This document shows, in pieces, positions 37,325 through 46,373 of a DNA stretch of 64,000 nt. Source of the DNA: Rhizobium oryzicola (GTDB lineage Bacteria; Pseudomonadota; Alphaproteobacteria; Rhizobiales; Rhizobiaceae); contig NZ_JAUKWQ010000003.1 of NCBI RefSeq assembly GCF_030504645.1, positions 1-64,000 on the forward strand, in the 5' to 3' direction. The position numbers were made by a program, and so were the translations under genes. Under the pieces are notes generated by a model. The model had not been told where the DNA came from. It searched no databases and saw only the letters and a program-made list of their open reading frames with translations. How positions within the stretch are numbered: the stretch's first letter is position 1; every line of letters begins with the position of its first letter.

Positions 37325-37969
37325 ATGCCGCGCACTTACATTGACCATTTTATCTACGGAGGGGCCTCAATTGAACTTATTGAAGCGGATGTTCGGTCCA
37401 GATTCGGAGTAGCACCGCAAGCGGGAGGAAGTCACCAGGGTCGTGGCACGCGCAATTCCTTCATTCATGTGGAGTGGGATGACGAGACAAATAATTGTTT
37501 TCTGGAGTTGATTGGGCCAGACTTGATGCAGGGGGGCAAGGGCGCGGTCGGAACCTACTTTAAGGCATTTCCAAAACCCAGGTTGGATGGCTTCTCTGTC
37601 TGGACGCCGGACATTGAGGTGACTAAACGCCTGCTTCAGCAAGAGGGATTTACAATCCGCCCTGAACCTTTTACGCGCATGCGTCCCGACGGTATACTCT
37701 TGAGTTGGAATGTGATTCACGTGGAAGGCCACGATCTCGGCAAATTCATTCCGTTTTTTATGGACCGGTCGCCGGAGGACGGCCCGGCGTCGACGGCAAC
37801 TCCGGGCTGTAGTTTGCTAGCATTCCGGGTTCGACATCCTCAGGCTGAGCGCCTCAATTTGGCCTACCGCGCCATGGGGTTGCGAGTTATTGCTGAGCCA
37901 TCGAAGAACCCATCGTTGGAACTGTCGCTTATGACACCGCAGGGGCTTGTCGAGCTAACAAGCGAATAG
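37325..37969 (+). CDS. Glyoxalase-like (VOC superfamily) protein
   Basis: A 214-residue protein with the start YIDHFIYGGASIE, the middle GTRNSFIHVEWDDETNNCFLEL split around residue 45, and GLVELTSE at the end. This matches the PF13468 glyoxalase-like domain, a VOC-fold group with two beta-alpha-beta modules. His8 and Glu (residue 61, FLELIG) could bind a metal. The function of the group is unknown. It stands alone between IS remnants, 1.3 kb upstream of the hyu operon, and may belong to the same imported segment. Confidence 0.75.
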   Translation: MPRTYIDHFIYGGASIELIEADVRSRFGVAPQAGGSHQGRGTRNSFIHVEWDDETNNCFLELIGPDLMQGGKGAVGTYFKAFPKPRLDGFSVWTPDIEVTKRLLQQEGFTIRPEPFTRMRPDGILLSWNVIHVEGHDLGKFIPFFMDRSPEDGPASTATPGCSLLAFRVRHPQAERLNLAYRAMGLRVIAEPSKNPSLELSLMTPQGLVELTSE

Positions 37970-38171
37970 GCATTTGTTTCCTGAAGTCTCGGTTTTCCTT
38001 TCCTGCTGGATTTCCCCATCGACGGGTGCTGGCATCCGGTTTCTGCCGCGCTTGCGTTTGGGGTTGTAGCGCACTTCATGTGGTCGAACGCGTGCCTCCT
38101 CGCAGGTTTGACGTGAGTTGCACACAAGATAAGCCGACGTATCGAGACAGGGATGGACTTGCCAATAAAAT

Positions 38172-38960
38172 TCATCCGGCTGAAATTGGAGCAGAGGCGG
38201 GTCTTGATGAGCTCATTGGCGCGGTGTGTGTAGCAGGTAGAAACGGGAATCGTCTATTTGCGTAGCTCAGAAGCCGGCTGCAGGGATAATCCCTGCGTAG
38301 GCATATGGGGTCAGATATCGGCGGTGAGTGAGGCCACAGATTGTTGTAGTCGTCAGCCTGTTCTGCAATGGCGCTCGGGATAGGAGTACGCTCCAAGAAC
38401 AGGCTCTCGCTGAGCGACCTATAGCGCATCCACCAGTTGTTGCTCTCGACACAGCCCTTTTTGCATAGGCCGTTACGTCAACGAGCATCGGCGTCCGCGT
38501 CCCAACAGCACGACGTTTCGCCTTTTGCCTGCGCATGGTGAGACTTCCATCGCGATAGAGCCGATAGATGCAGTTGACTCTGGAAGGCTCCCCGTCTCGT
38601 CGAAGCAAAATGAGAACCAATGCTCGCTAAACCGGCGGCGCTTCCTCGCGAAATCGGACAGTTTTGGACGTGACACCAGCTTGGGCGGCCCAGAGGGTAG
38701 GCAGCCGACGTTTTCCGTTCTGCGGATATGCCTCGCAGGCCCGCAATTATAAGGCCTGGAGTCGCATTCGAAGGCCGCGCGACAGGATGCCGTTTTGCGG
38801 CAGCCCGAGTCAGGGCTGCAGAGAAGCTCCCAGCGCGCAGCCGTAGCCGGTATCTGTTCGGTAAGCAGCTTCTTAAGCTAGAACCGCCATCCTCCGGAGC
38901 CTTGAGACGCTCACGTCAGACAATTTTGACGCCGCCGTACGCAGCTGTCTAGCTTTAGAA
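38172..38960 (-). pseudogene. IS3-family element remnant, internally deleted
   Basis: On the minus strand, from right to left: OrfA tail (LKKLLTEQIPATA, about 38870-38830), OrfB start (LSDFARKRRRF, then LRRDGEPSRVNCIYRLYRDGSLTMRRQKAKRRA, split by a frameshift near 38620), and a jump to the C-terminus (ESLFLERTPIPSAIAEQADDYNN). The whole catalytic core is deleted and several frame changes exist. It belongs to the same broad IS3 subgroup as common rhizobial elements. Flanks the hyu operon on its left. Confidence 0.82.
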
Positions 38961-39231
38961 GCCAGCCCCGCAAATTCAGTATCTTGGATGAAGATCAGCC
39001 GCTTTCGCCATGGCCTGCCGCATCTCCACGCATGCCTCGGGAGCGGGCAAGCTTTTGATTTACCTCCCACAATTCCTCAGCGGCAGGTCGCTCGATGGGG
39101 TTGGCCACAATCGGCAATTCCAGTCGACTTCCGATGTGCCGCCCATGAATTTCTTTGGGCAGCTTTAATTTTTATTGCTCGACGGGAGAGAAAAACGATC
39201 GCTAGATTTAGCCCAGCTAGAGAGGTGAACA

Positions 39232-41307
39232 ATGCATCACGTTCCATCAAAGCAGAACGTACTTATTGGTGTTGATACTGGCGGCACATTTACAGATTTG
39301 GTGTGCCATTCGGGTGATGGCCAAGTCCGGCTGCTTAAAGTTCCAAGTACACCATACGATCCCAGCCAAGCAGTTCTCAACGGTCTTGAGCGAGCGTGCA
39401 GAGAATGGGACTTGGAGCCCGACCGTATCGCCGGTGTGGTCCATGGGACAACCGTTGGCACGAACGCGGTGCTCGAACGAAAAGGTGCGCGGATCGGGTT
39501 GTTGACGACGGATGGGTTCCGCGACGTCTTCGAGATCGGCCGGCAGGTTCGTGATCCGATGTATCGGATCCGCTTAACGCCCGGAACCCCTGTATTTATG
39601 CTGCCTCGTTCGCGTCGCAAGGAGATCCCGGAGCGGCTTGATGGGCAGGGGCGCGTCTTGGAACCGATCGATCTTGATGCAGTGCGGCGTGCGGTGACGG
39701 AACTCCGCGACGACGGTGTCACGTGTGTAGCCGTCTCATATCTCTTCTCATATCTCAATCCCGAGCACGAACTGGCCACGCGCCGGCTGATAGAGGAAGA
39801 GTTCCCAGAGATCCAGTGTTCTCTGTCGATCGAAGTTGATCCCCGGTTTCGTGAGTATGAGCGAACGCTTGCGACTTGTTTCGATGCTTATATCAAGCCG
39901 GTCGTCTCGACCTATCTTTCGCGGCTGAGGACATCTCTGCTTGAGCGGGGCTTCAAGCAGGGCCTGCAGCTTATGCAGTCCGGCGGCGGCACCATGGCCA
40001 GCCAGGTCGCCATGCTGCGCCCAATTCGCCTTTTTTTGTCAGGCCCTGCAGGTGGCGTCATCGGCGCACAAAACGAAGGCATTCTCGTGGGAGAGCGCAA
40101 CCTCATCACTATCGACATCGGTGGCACAAGCTCGGACATCGCATTGATCGCGGACGGCGTCCCGCTCAGCTCTTCGGAAGGCAAGATCGGTGGCTGGCCT
40201 GTCCGCGTCCCGATGGTCGAAGTCCATGCGCTCGGAGCAGGCGGTGGGTCGATCGCGAAAGTAGATGCTTCCCGGTCACTGTCGGTGGGTCCCGAGTCGT
40301 GCGGGGCCGTGCCCGGCCCAGCTTGCTATGGCCAAGGCGGCACGGAACCCAGTGTCACAGATGCGTCCGTCGTTCTCGGGTTCCTCAACACGGAGCATTT
40401 CGCCAATGGAGAAGTCACCGTGTATCCCGAGCAGTCGCTCGCTGTCATCGCCGAGAAGGTGGCTGATCCTCTCGACATCACGATCGAAAAGGCTGCGCAG
40501 GGCATCCATCGTGTGGTGAATGCGAACATGGCGGAAGGTATCCGCCTCGTTTCGACGCGCAGGGGCTTCGATCCCCGCGACTTCACCCTGGTCCCGCTCG
40601 GCGGCGGCGGGGGGACGCACGCGACGGCTTTGGCTGATGAGCTCAAGATGCGCCGGATCATGATTCCCCGCGCTCCCGGCGTACTGTCGGCGCAAGGCTT
40701 GCTTTCGGCCCCGATCGAGCATGAAACGACGCGTAGCTACCGCGCTCCGCTCGCAGAACTGAACGTCGCCGAACTCAAGAGCGACTTGGCGAAGCTTGAC
40801 GAGCACCTGGCAGCGTTTATGGCACTGGAGAACGTATCCAAAGATGATGTCGAGATCAGCTACTCGGCCGAACTTTGCTATATCGGTCAATCATTTTTTC
40901 TGGATGTCCCGCTCGATATTGGAACGAGCGATCTTGCGAACAGTCTAACTCGCGCTTTTATCACCAAGCACACCCGCTTGTACGGCCATGCGCCAGATGT
41001 GGCGATCATGATCGCCAGTATCCGCAGCGTGCATCGGGTGTCGCGCAGTGACGTTGCCACGGGACCGGGGACCACGCTCCCATCAGAACCGGCAGCCCCA
41101 GTCGGGAGCCGACAAGTGCTTTTCCTTGAGACAGAAAGCTATGTAGATGCCCCGGTATATGAGCGCCTACAGCTCGCAGCGGGCCAAGAGATTATGGGTC
41201 CCGCCGTCCTGGACCAGCCCGATACGACAATCGTGATCGCGCCAGGCTGGCGAGGCAGGGTACATCCGGAGGGGCCCGTAATTCTAGAGAAAGTTGATGG
41301 CGCATGA
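39232..41307 (+). CDS. hyuA: Hydantoinase/oxoprolinase A subunit (HyuA)
   Basis: A 691-residue ATP-dependent HyuA protein. The ASKHA-fold phosphate loop GVDTGGTFTD is at 13-22, followed by the hydantoinase A core with DIGGTSSDIALI near 295, HALGAGGGSIA near 333, and the C-terminal GPAVLDQPDTT. GAGAGG precedes the ATG. HyuA binds ATP and works with HyuB to open cyclic amides (hydantoins, 5-oxoproline, lactams) or in related enzymes to carboxylate ketones. Its stop overlaps hyuB by four bases. A peptide-type ABC importer follows, suggesting that the substrate is taken up from outside. Confidence 0.92.
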   Translation: MHHVPSKQNVLIGVDTGGTFTDLVCHSGDGQVRLLKVPSTPYDPSQAVLNGLERACREWDLEPDRIAGVVHGTTVGTNAVLERKGARIGLLTTDGFRDVFEIGRQVRDPMYRIRLTPGTPVFMLPRSRRKEIPERLDGQGRVLEPIDLDAVRRAVTELRDDGVTCVAVSYLFSYLNPEHELATRRLIEEEFPEIQCSLSIEVDPRFREYERTLATCFDAYIKPVVSTYLSRLRTSLLERGFKQGLQLMQSGGGTMASQVAMLRPIRLFLSGPAGGVIGAQNEGILVGERNLITIDIGGTSSDIALIADGVPLSSSEGKIGGWPVRVPMVEVHALGAGGGSIAKVDASRSLSVGPESCGAVPGPACYGQGGTEPSVTDASVVLGFLNTEHFANGEVTVYPEQSLAVIAEKVADPLDITIEKAAQGIHRVVNANMAEGIRLVSTRRGFDPRDFTLVPLGGGGGTHATALADELKMRRIMIPRAPGVLSAQGLLSAPIEHETTRSYRAPLAELNVAELKSDLAKLDEHLAAFMALENVSKDDVEISYSAELCYIGQSFFLDVPLDIGTSDLANSLTRAFITKHTRLYGHAPDVAIMIASIRSVHRVSRSDVATGPGTTLPSEPAAPVGSRQVLFLETESYVDAPVYERLQLAAGQEIMGPAVLDQPDTTIVIAPGWRGRVHPEGPVILEKVDGA

Positions 41308-42977
41308 ACACGGTAGCTCGGTCTTATTCGTCAGAGTATCGGTCCCGCAGGGCATCAACGCTCGACCCGATCACAATTGATGTCGTCCGCCACAAGTTGG
41401 ATGGCATTGCCAATGAGATGCAGGCGACCGTTCTGCGAAGCTCGTTCTCTGTAATTGTCAAAGAGGGCATGGATGCTTCATCAAGTCTTTTTACTCTGAG
41501 TGGAGAGACTATCTCGCAAGGGATGTCGATCCCTATCCATCTTTCCACGCTAATCCCCATTGTTGAAAAAATCATCGAGGTTTTTCCCGTCGAAACGATG
41601 CGGGAGGGCGATCTCTACACATTGAACGATCCATATCATGGTGGCACTCACCTACCTGACATCGCAGTCGTCATGCCCTGTTTCTTCGACGGCAAGCCGA
41701 TAGCACTGGCGGCGGTGCTGACCCATCACCAAGACGTGGGGGGGATGTCTCCTGGGTCGTTGCCTACGAATGCGACGGAGATCTTTCAGGAAGGTCTAAG
41801 GATCCCTCCACTCAAATTGCGGGATGGGGGGGTCTTCAACGACACACTACTCGCGATGATCAAGCTGAATACGCGCCTTCCTGATACGATAATGGGCGAT
41901 CTAAATGCTCAGATTGCAGCGTGCAATGTAGGCGCTATGAGAATGCAAGATCTCTGGCGCGTCTACGGTGAAAAGACGCACGAGATTATCGACGAGTTGC
42001 TGGATCGGTCCGAATTTCTGACCCGAAAAGCCCTGAGCGAAATCCCCGAGGGCTCATACAATCACGTCGGCTACATGGATAATGACGGCGTAAAGCTCGA
42101 CGAACGTATGCGGTTCGAGACTACCGTGACGATCCGCGACGGCTCGATGCACGTGGATTTCACGGGCACCAGCCCTCAGGTCGCCGGGCCTTTCAATTGT
42201 GTTCCCTCGGGAGCGTTGGCTGCAGCCTGCTATGCCATCCGGATCTTTACTGGGCCCGACATTCCAACCAACGGAGGCTGCTTCCGTCCCATCAGCATGC
42301 ATATTCCCGAGGGCACGGTGATGAATCCGCTGTTTCCTGCCCCTGTCAACGCAAGAAGCTCGGCCATCATGCGGTCAGCTACGACAATCCTCGGTGCGCT
42401 ACGCGATACTCTTCCCACCCGGCTTTCTGCTGACCCAGGCAGTCAGTCCGTAATCATAGCCTTCGGAGGTCAGCGAACTGACGGCTCACGCTTTGTGATG
42501 ACGGACTTGCTGGTGGCAGGGAGTGGCGCGTGTCACGATATGGACGGTGTTGACGTGATCGCGAGTGACGTAGGCAACAGCACTAATGTGCCAGTCGAGA
42601 CCATAGAGCCTGAGTTCCCGATTCGCATCCTGCAGTATCGATTGAGAGAGGGGTCAGGTGGTGCGGGGCGCTTCCGCGGCGGACTTGGCTGCATCCGCGA
42701 GTACGAAATCTTGAAGGGGCCGATCAGGCTGTCGCACCGGGGCGAGCGCGTCTATTGCGTTGCGGAAGGCTATGACGGCGGTGGGAGTGCGCCTCCGCAC
42801 GAAACGGAGATCGTTCGAAGTGATGGACGACGCGAATTCGTGCCATCGAAGCTGGAGACGATCCTTGGTACGGGAGACCGAATGATCGTACGCACGTGCG
42901 GTGGAGGCGGCTGGGGACCTCCGGAAGAACGCGATCCAGCGAGGATTCAAGAAGACCTTAAAAATCAGAAAATTTGA
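41304..42977 (+). CDS. hyuB: Hydantoinase/oxoprolinase B subunit (HyuB), copy 1
   Basis: A 557-residue HyuB-family protein: LDPITIDVVRHKLDGIANEM near the start, NDPYHGGTHLPD (about 109-120), the CVPSGALAAACYAIR and GNSTNVPVE segments, and the Gly-rich end CGGGGWGPPEERDP. Contains the conserved His/Asp residues of the family's catalytic half. ATGA overlap with hyuA shows coupling. By eye it is closely similar to the second hyuB at 48154 along its whole length, at both protein and DNA level, with many synonymous differences, so an old duplication. Confidence 0.92.
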   Translation: MNTVARSYSSEYRSRRASTLDPITIDVVRHKLDGIANEMQATVLRSSFSVIVKEGMDASSSLFTLSGETISQGMSIPIHLSTLIPIVEKIIEVFPVETMREGDLYTLNDPYHGGTHLPDIAVVMPCFFDGKPIALAAVLTHHQDVGGMSPGSLPTNATEIFQEGLRIPPLKLRDGGVFNDTLLAMIKLNTRLPDTIMGDLNAQIAACNVGAMRMQDLWRVYGEKTHEIIDELLDRSEFLTRKALSEIPEGSYNHVGYMDNDGVKLDERMRFETTVTIRDGSMHVDFTGTSPQVAGPFNCVPSGALAAACYAIRIFTGPDIPTNGGCFRPISMHIPEGTVMNPLFPAPVNARSSAIMRSATTILGALRDTLPTRLSADPGSQSVIIAFGGQRTDGSRFVMTDLLVAGSGACHDMDGVDVIASDVGNSTNVPVETIEPEFPIRILQYRLREGSGGAGRFRGGLGCIREYEILKGPIRLSHRGERVYCVAEGYDGGGSAPPHETEIVRSDGRREFVPSKLETILGTGDRMIVRTCGGGGWGPPEERDPARIQEDLKNQKI

Positions 42978-43017
42978 ATATCAAGAGTTAAAAACTCCAA
43001 CAAAAGAGGGAACCGTC

Positions 43018-44565
43018 ATGTTAAGCTTTTCGCCGTTGTTCGATAGAAGACGCTTTATGCAATTGGCAGCAGGAGGCGTCCTCGCCACCGCATCCGCCAA
43101 AGAAGTATTTGCTCAGTCGAAAAAGCAGTTGCGCATTGCCTATGGGGCAATCGGAGCCGACCGGCACCCCTTTCAGCTCTCAATAACACCGGATTGGGAC
43201 ATCAACGCGCTGGTCTTTGACTCTCTGATATCCCTAAACTCCAATGGCGAACCGGTGGCTGGAACCGCGACAGCCAAGATAGAGAGACCATCGCCTGTCA
43301 CCATTCGGCTGACCCTGAAGCCTGGCATTCAGTTCTCGAACGGTGAGCCGCTCGGCGCAGCAGATGTAAAGACTTCTATGGAGACCTATCTCCGTCCAGA
43401 GGTTCTAAACAGCTACCTCTACACGCCCTGGCTCGAGCGTGTCGAAATCGTTGATGACCTTACAGTCGACCTAATCTCCAAGCGCCCCTTCCGAATAGCA
43501 CTGGGTTACATGGCGTACCAGTCCTTCATAATTCCGCGCACGGCAACCGATCTCCAGCAGTTCTCGCGCGCCCCCATCGGAAGCGGCCCCTTTATCATCG
43601 CCGAAACCGAGAGCTCAAATCGTATCCTGCTCCGGCGCAATCAGAAGTATACGCGCAAGCAGCCAGGCTTCGAAGAGATCCTTCTGAGAAAGATTCCTGA
43701 AGACTCGACCCGCGTGGCTGCACTTTTGGCCAAGGAAGTCGATTTTGCGTCGTCCGTTCGCGTCGAAGATGTTCAGGCAATTCGTTCGATGGGGGGCTCG
43801 ATCGACGAACTATCGACGCTTCGAATGATGTTTGTGCGCTTCAACATGTCTTTCGATAGCCCGCTACGGGATGTTAGAGTTCGGAAGGCGATCAATCATG
43901 CCGTTGATCGTGTTGCAATCCAAGAGGCGTTCTATGGTGGTCGCGGAGCCATCGCGAAGGCGCCGGTGGCGAGCGGGACGCGCTTCTTTGCAGAAGGCTT
44001 GGAGCCCTATTCCTTCGATCTCGCTAAAGCTCGCAAGCTGATGGCAGAGGCAGGACATTCCAGCGGGTTCAGTATGAAGCTCGCCACGCCAATGGGCCGT
44101 TACTATCGTGATCGGGAGATCGCCGAAGCGATCGCTGGGCAAGTCCAGCAGATCGGGGTCAACCTCGAGATCGTTCCGATGGAGTGGGCTACGTATCTGC
44201 AGCGCGTTCGCACTGAATGGCAGACGACCGGCAAAGAGTACGGTCTGTCGCTCATGGCATGGGGCAATCCGACGCAGGATGCGGACTTCGGTGTCATCCC
44301 ATTCGATACCGTCTCAAACGCGTGGAACATCCAGGGCTACAAAAACGAACGTGTTCAGGAACTCATGACGCTCGGCCGGACCGAATTTGACCCAACAAAG
44401 CTTAAAGCCATCTACGATGAGCTTCAATCTCGGATCTGGGATGATGCGCCGTGGTTGTTCTTGTTCGAGATGCCCATTATCAATGGCATGTCTGGAAACC
44501 TGTCGGGCGTTCGGCAGAACAGAACTGAGACAATGGATTGGATCAACGCTCAACCTGCCAAATAA
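43018..44565 (+). CDS. Peptide-type ABC transporter, family-5 solute-binding protein
   Basis: Encodes 515 residues from the ATG at 43018 (AGAGGG upstream). The N-terminus has a twin-arginine-like signal (DRRRFMQLAAGGVLA), so export may be by Tat. Then a DppA/OppA-type fold: VFDSLISLNSNGEPV, LKPGIQFSNGEPLGAADVK and IGSGPFIIAE. Family-5 proteins bind peptides, nickel or other small molecules. It lies 40 bases after hyuB1 and is the first of four transporter genes, so its ligand is probably the cyclic amide or its open form. Confidence 0.9.
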   Translation: MLSFSPLFDRRRFMQLAAGGVLATASAKEVFAQSKKQLRIAYGAIGADRHPFQLSITPDWDINALVFDSLISLNSNGEPVAGTATAKIERPSPVTIRLTLKPGIQFSNGEPLGAADVKTSMETYLRPEVLNSYLYTPWLERVEIVDDLTVDLISKRPFRIALGYMAYQSFIIPRTATDLQQFSRAPIGSGPFIIAETESSNRILLRRNQKYTRKQPGFEEILLRKIPEDSTRVAALLAKEVDFASSVRVEDVQAIRSMGGSIDELSTLRMMFVRFNMSFDSPLRDVRVRKAINHAVDRVAIQEAFYGGRGAIAKAPVASGTRFFAEGLEPYSFDLAKARKLMAEAGHSSGFSMKLATPMGRYYRDREIAEAIAGQVQQIGVNLEIVPMEWATYLQRVRTEWQTTGKEYGLSLMAWGNPTQDADFGVIPFDTVSNAWNIQGYKNERVQELMTLGRTEFDPTKLKAIYDELQSRIWDDAPWLFLFEMPIINGMSGNLSGVRQNRTETMDWINAQPAK

Positions 44566-44577
44566 GGCTGATCCAGA

Positions 44578-45492
44578 ATGCTCAATTTTCTCCTGCGAAT
44601 TCTGCGAAGTGTCCTCGTCCTTTTGGGTGTCGGCTGCCTCATCTTCGCACTAATCCGCTTGGCGCCTGGCGATCCGGTGACTTTGCTCGCCGGACCGACA
44701 GCTGACATCCAGACGGTTGAGGCGTTGCGCATCCAGCTTGGACTTGATCAGCCCATGGGAGTTCAACTCCTAAAGTTCTTGTCCAATGCGCTCCGGGGTG
44801 ATCTCGGCGAGTCTCTCGTGCACCGCCGCCCAGTGCTCGACCTGATACTCTACGCGCTTCCGCAAACCGTCTACCTAAGCATCTGCGCACTCTTCACAGC
44901 ATTGCTGGTGTCAGTGCCCGCAGGACTGGTGTCCGCGTTGAGGCCAAGCTCGGCGGCAGATCGTCTGGCCGAAGGAGTGGTGCTGGCCGCCCAGTCTGTA
45001 CCCGTCTTCTGGGTCAGCATACTCCTGATTCAGCTATTCGCAGTACGACTCGGCTGGCTGCCCTCGTCTGGCAATGATCAGTGGGCTGCTGTGATCCTGC
45101 CAGCCTTCGCCCTCTCAATCCTGCAGTGGCCTCTGTTAACAAAGACAGTCAGAACAGCTGCGATATCTGTCGGATCGCAGGATTACGCCAAGACCGCGCT
45201 TGCCAAGGGGCTAAGTTCAAAACGCATCGTCTTTATCCACCTTCTACGCAACATGCTGGTTCCCATCGTTACGATCATCGGACTGCAGACCGGCGCCATG
45301 CTATCCGGGTCGGTGGTTACAGAGGCCGTCTTTGCGTGGCCGGGAATCGGAACCCTAGCGATGGCCTCTCTACTCGCGCGAGACTATCCGACCGTGCAGG
45401 GCATCGTGCTGTTCAGTGCGGCGATTGTGGTGACGATCAGTATCGTCGCCGACGCGCTCAGCCTGATCATTGATCCCCGATTAAGGAGCTAG
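44578..45492 (+). CDS. Peptide-type ABC transporter permease (DppB-like)
   Basis: A 304-residue six-span permease. The start LRILRSVLVLLGVGCLIFALIRLAPGDP (split around residues 6-33) and GDLGESL are the DppB/OppB signature, and the EAA loop is around KTALAKGLSSKRIVFIHLLRN. Twelve bases after the binding-protein gene and followed at once by the second permease. Intact. Confidence 0.92.
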   Translation: MLNFLLRILRSVLVLLGVGCLIFALIRLAPGDPVTLLAGPTADIQTVEALRIQLGLDQPMGVQLLKFLSNALRGDLGESLVHRRPVLDLILYALPQTVYLSICALFTALLVSVPAGLVSALRPSSAADRLAEGVVLAAQSVPVFWVSILLIQLFAVRLGWLPSSGNDQWAAVILPAFALSILQWPLLTKTVRTAAISVGSQDYAKTALAKGLSSKRIVFIHLLRNMLVPIVTIIGLQTGAMLSGSVVTEAVFAWPGIGTLAMASLLARDYPTVQGIVLFSAAIVVTISIVADALSLIIDPRLRS

Positions 45493-45496
45493 CCTA

Positions 45497-46372
45497 ATGT
45501 CAGCATCGGCCTTCAATGGAGTGCTGGGAAGGGTAATACGAAACCGTCGTATACTTATCGCAACAGCGCTGCTCGTCATAATTGCCTGTGTGGCCTTGGC
45601 GTCGAAGTCTTTGGCCCCGTTCGACCCTCTCCAGCAAAATCTGCGTTTTCGCCTCATGCCGCCTGGGTCTTTAGGTGCCGATGGCCGCATGTTTTTGCTT
45701 GGCACCGATCAATTCGGGCGCGACGCTTTCTCACGCATTTTGGTCGGAGCACGCGTGCCTCTCATCGTCTCGTTCAGCGCCGCATTGTTGGGTGCCGCTA
45801 TAGGCCTCCTGATTGGGGTCATCGCGGGTTACTTTCAGGGCTGGATCGACAGTCTCATAGGCTTGCTAATCGACGCTCAGCTATCAATTCCTTTCGTTCT
45901 CGTCGGCATGATGGTGGTCGTTCTTTTCGGCCCCAGCCTCCACAACATCGTTCTCGTCTTCACCCTTTTGTCCTGGCCGATCTTCGCAAGGATCGCGCGC
46001 GACGAGGCACGATTAGCCGCACGCCAGCAGTTTGTCGAAGCAAGCCTCATCGGTGGAGGCACGACAACGTGGATTCTCCTCAGGCATATCATACCGGCCG
46101 CCCTCCCGCGCGTCATAGTCGTTGCTGCGATTCAGCTCGCCTACTTCGTAGTTTCTGAGTCCGCTTTTGGTTTTTTCGGCCTCGGCGTTCCTCCGCCGGA
46201 ACCGACGTGGGGCAATATCTTGTCCGACTCCCGCAGCTATCTGTTCCAGGCGTGGTGGCTGGGTTTGTTCCCGGGCCTGGCCATCGCGCTCATAGCTTTT
46301 GCCGCCAACCTGTTCGCGAGCGGTCTGAACGAAGTGGTAGACCCCGCCAGCACAAGAGGAAGCACCTTCTAG
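45497..46372 (+). CDS. Peptide-type ABC transporter permease (DppC-like)
   Basis: A 291-residue DppC/OppC-type permease: N-terminal span, LGTDQFGRDAFSRILVGARV (about 74-93), EAA loop with EASLIGGGTTTWILLRHI, and the characteristic GVPPPEPTWGNIL near residue 230. Forms the heterodimeric channel with the preceding gene. Five bases separate the genes and one base separates it from the ATPase gene. Confidence 0.92.
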   Translation: MSASAFNGVLGRVIRNRRILIATALLVIIACVALASKSLAPFDPLQQNLRFRLMPPGSLGADGRMFLLGTDQFGRDAFSRILVGARVPLIVSFSAALLGAAIGLLIGVIAGYFQGWIDSLIGLLIDAQLSIPFVLVGMMVVVLFGPSLHNIVLVFTLLSWPIFARIARDEARLAARQQFVEASLIGGGTTTWILLRHIIPAALPRVIVVAAIQLAYFVVSESAFGFFGLGVPPPEPTWGNILSDSRSYLFQAWWLGLFPGLAIALIAFAANLFASGLNEVVDPASTRGSTF

Positions 46373-46373
46373 G

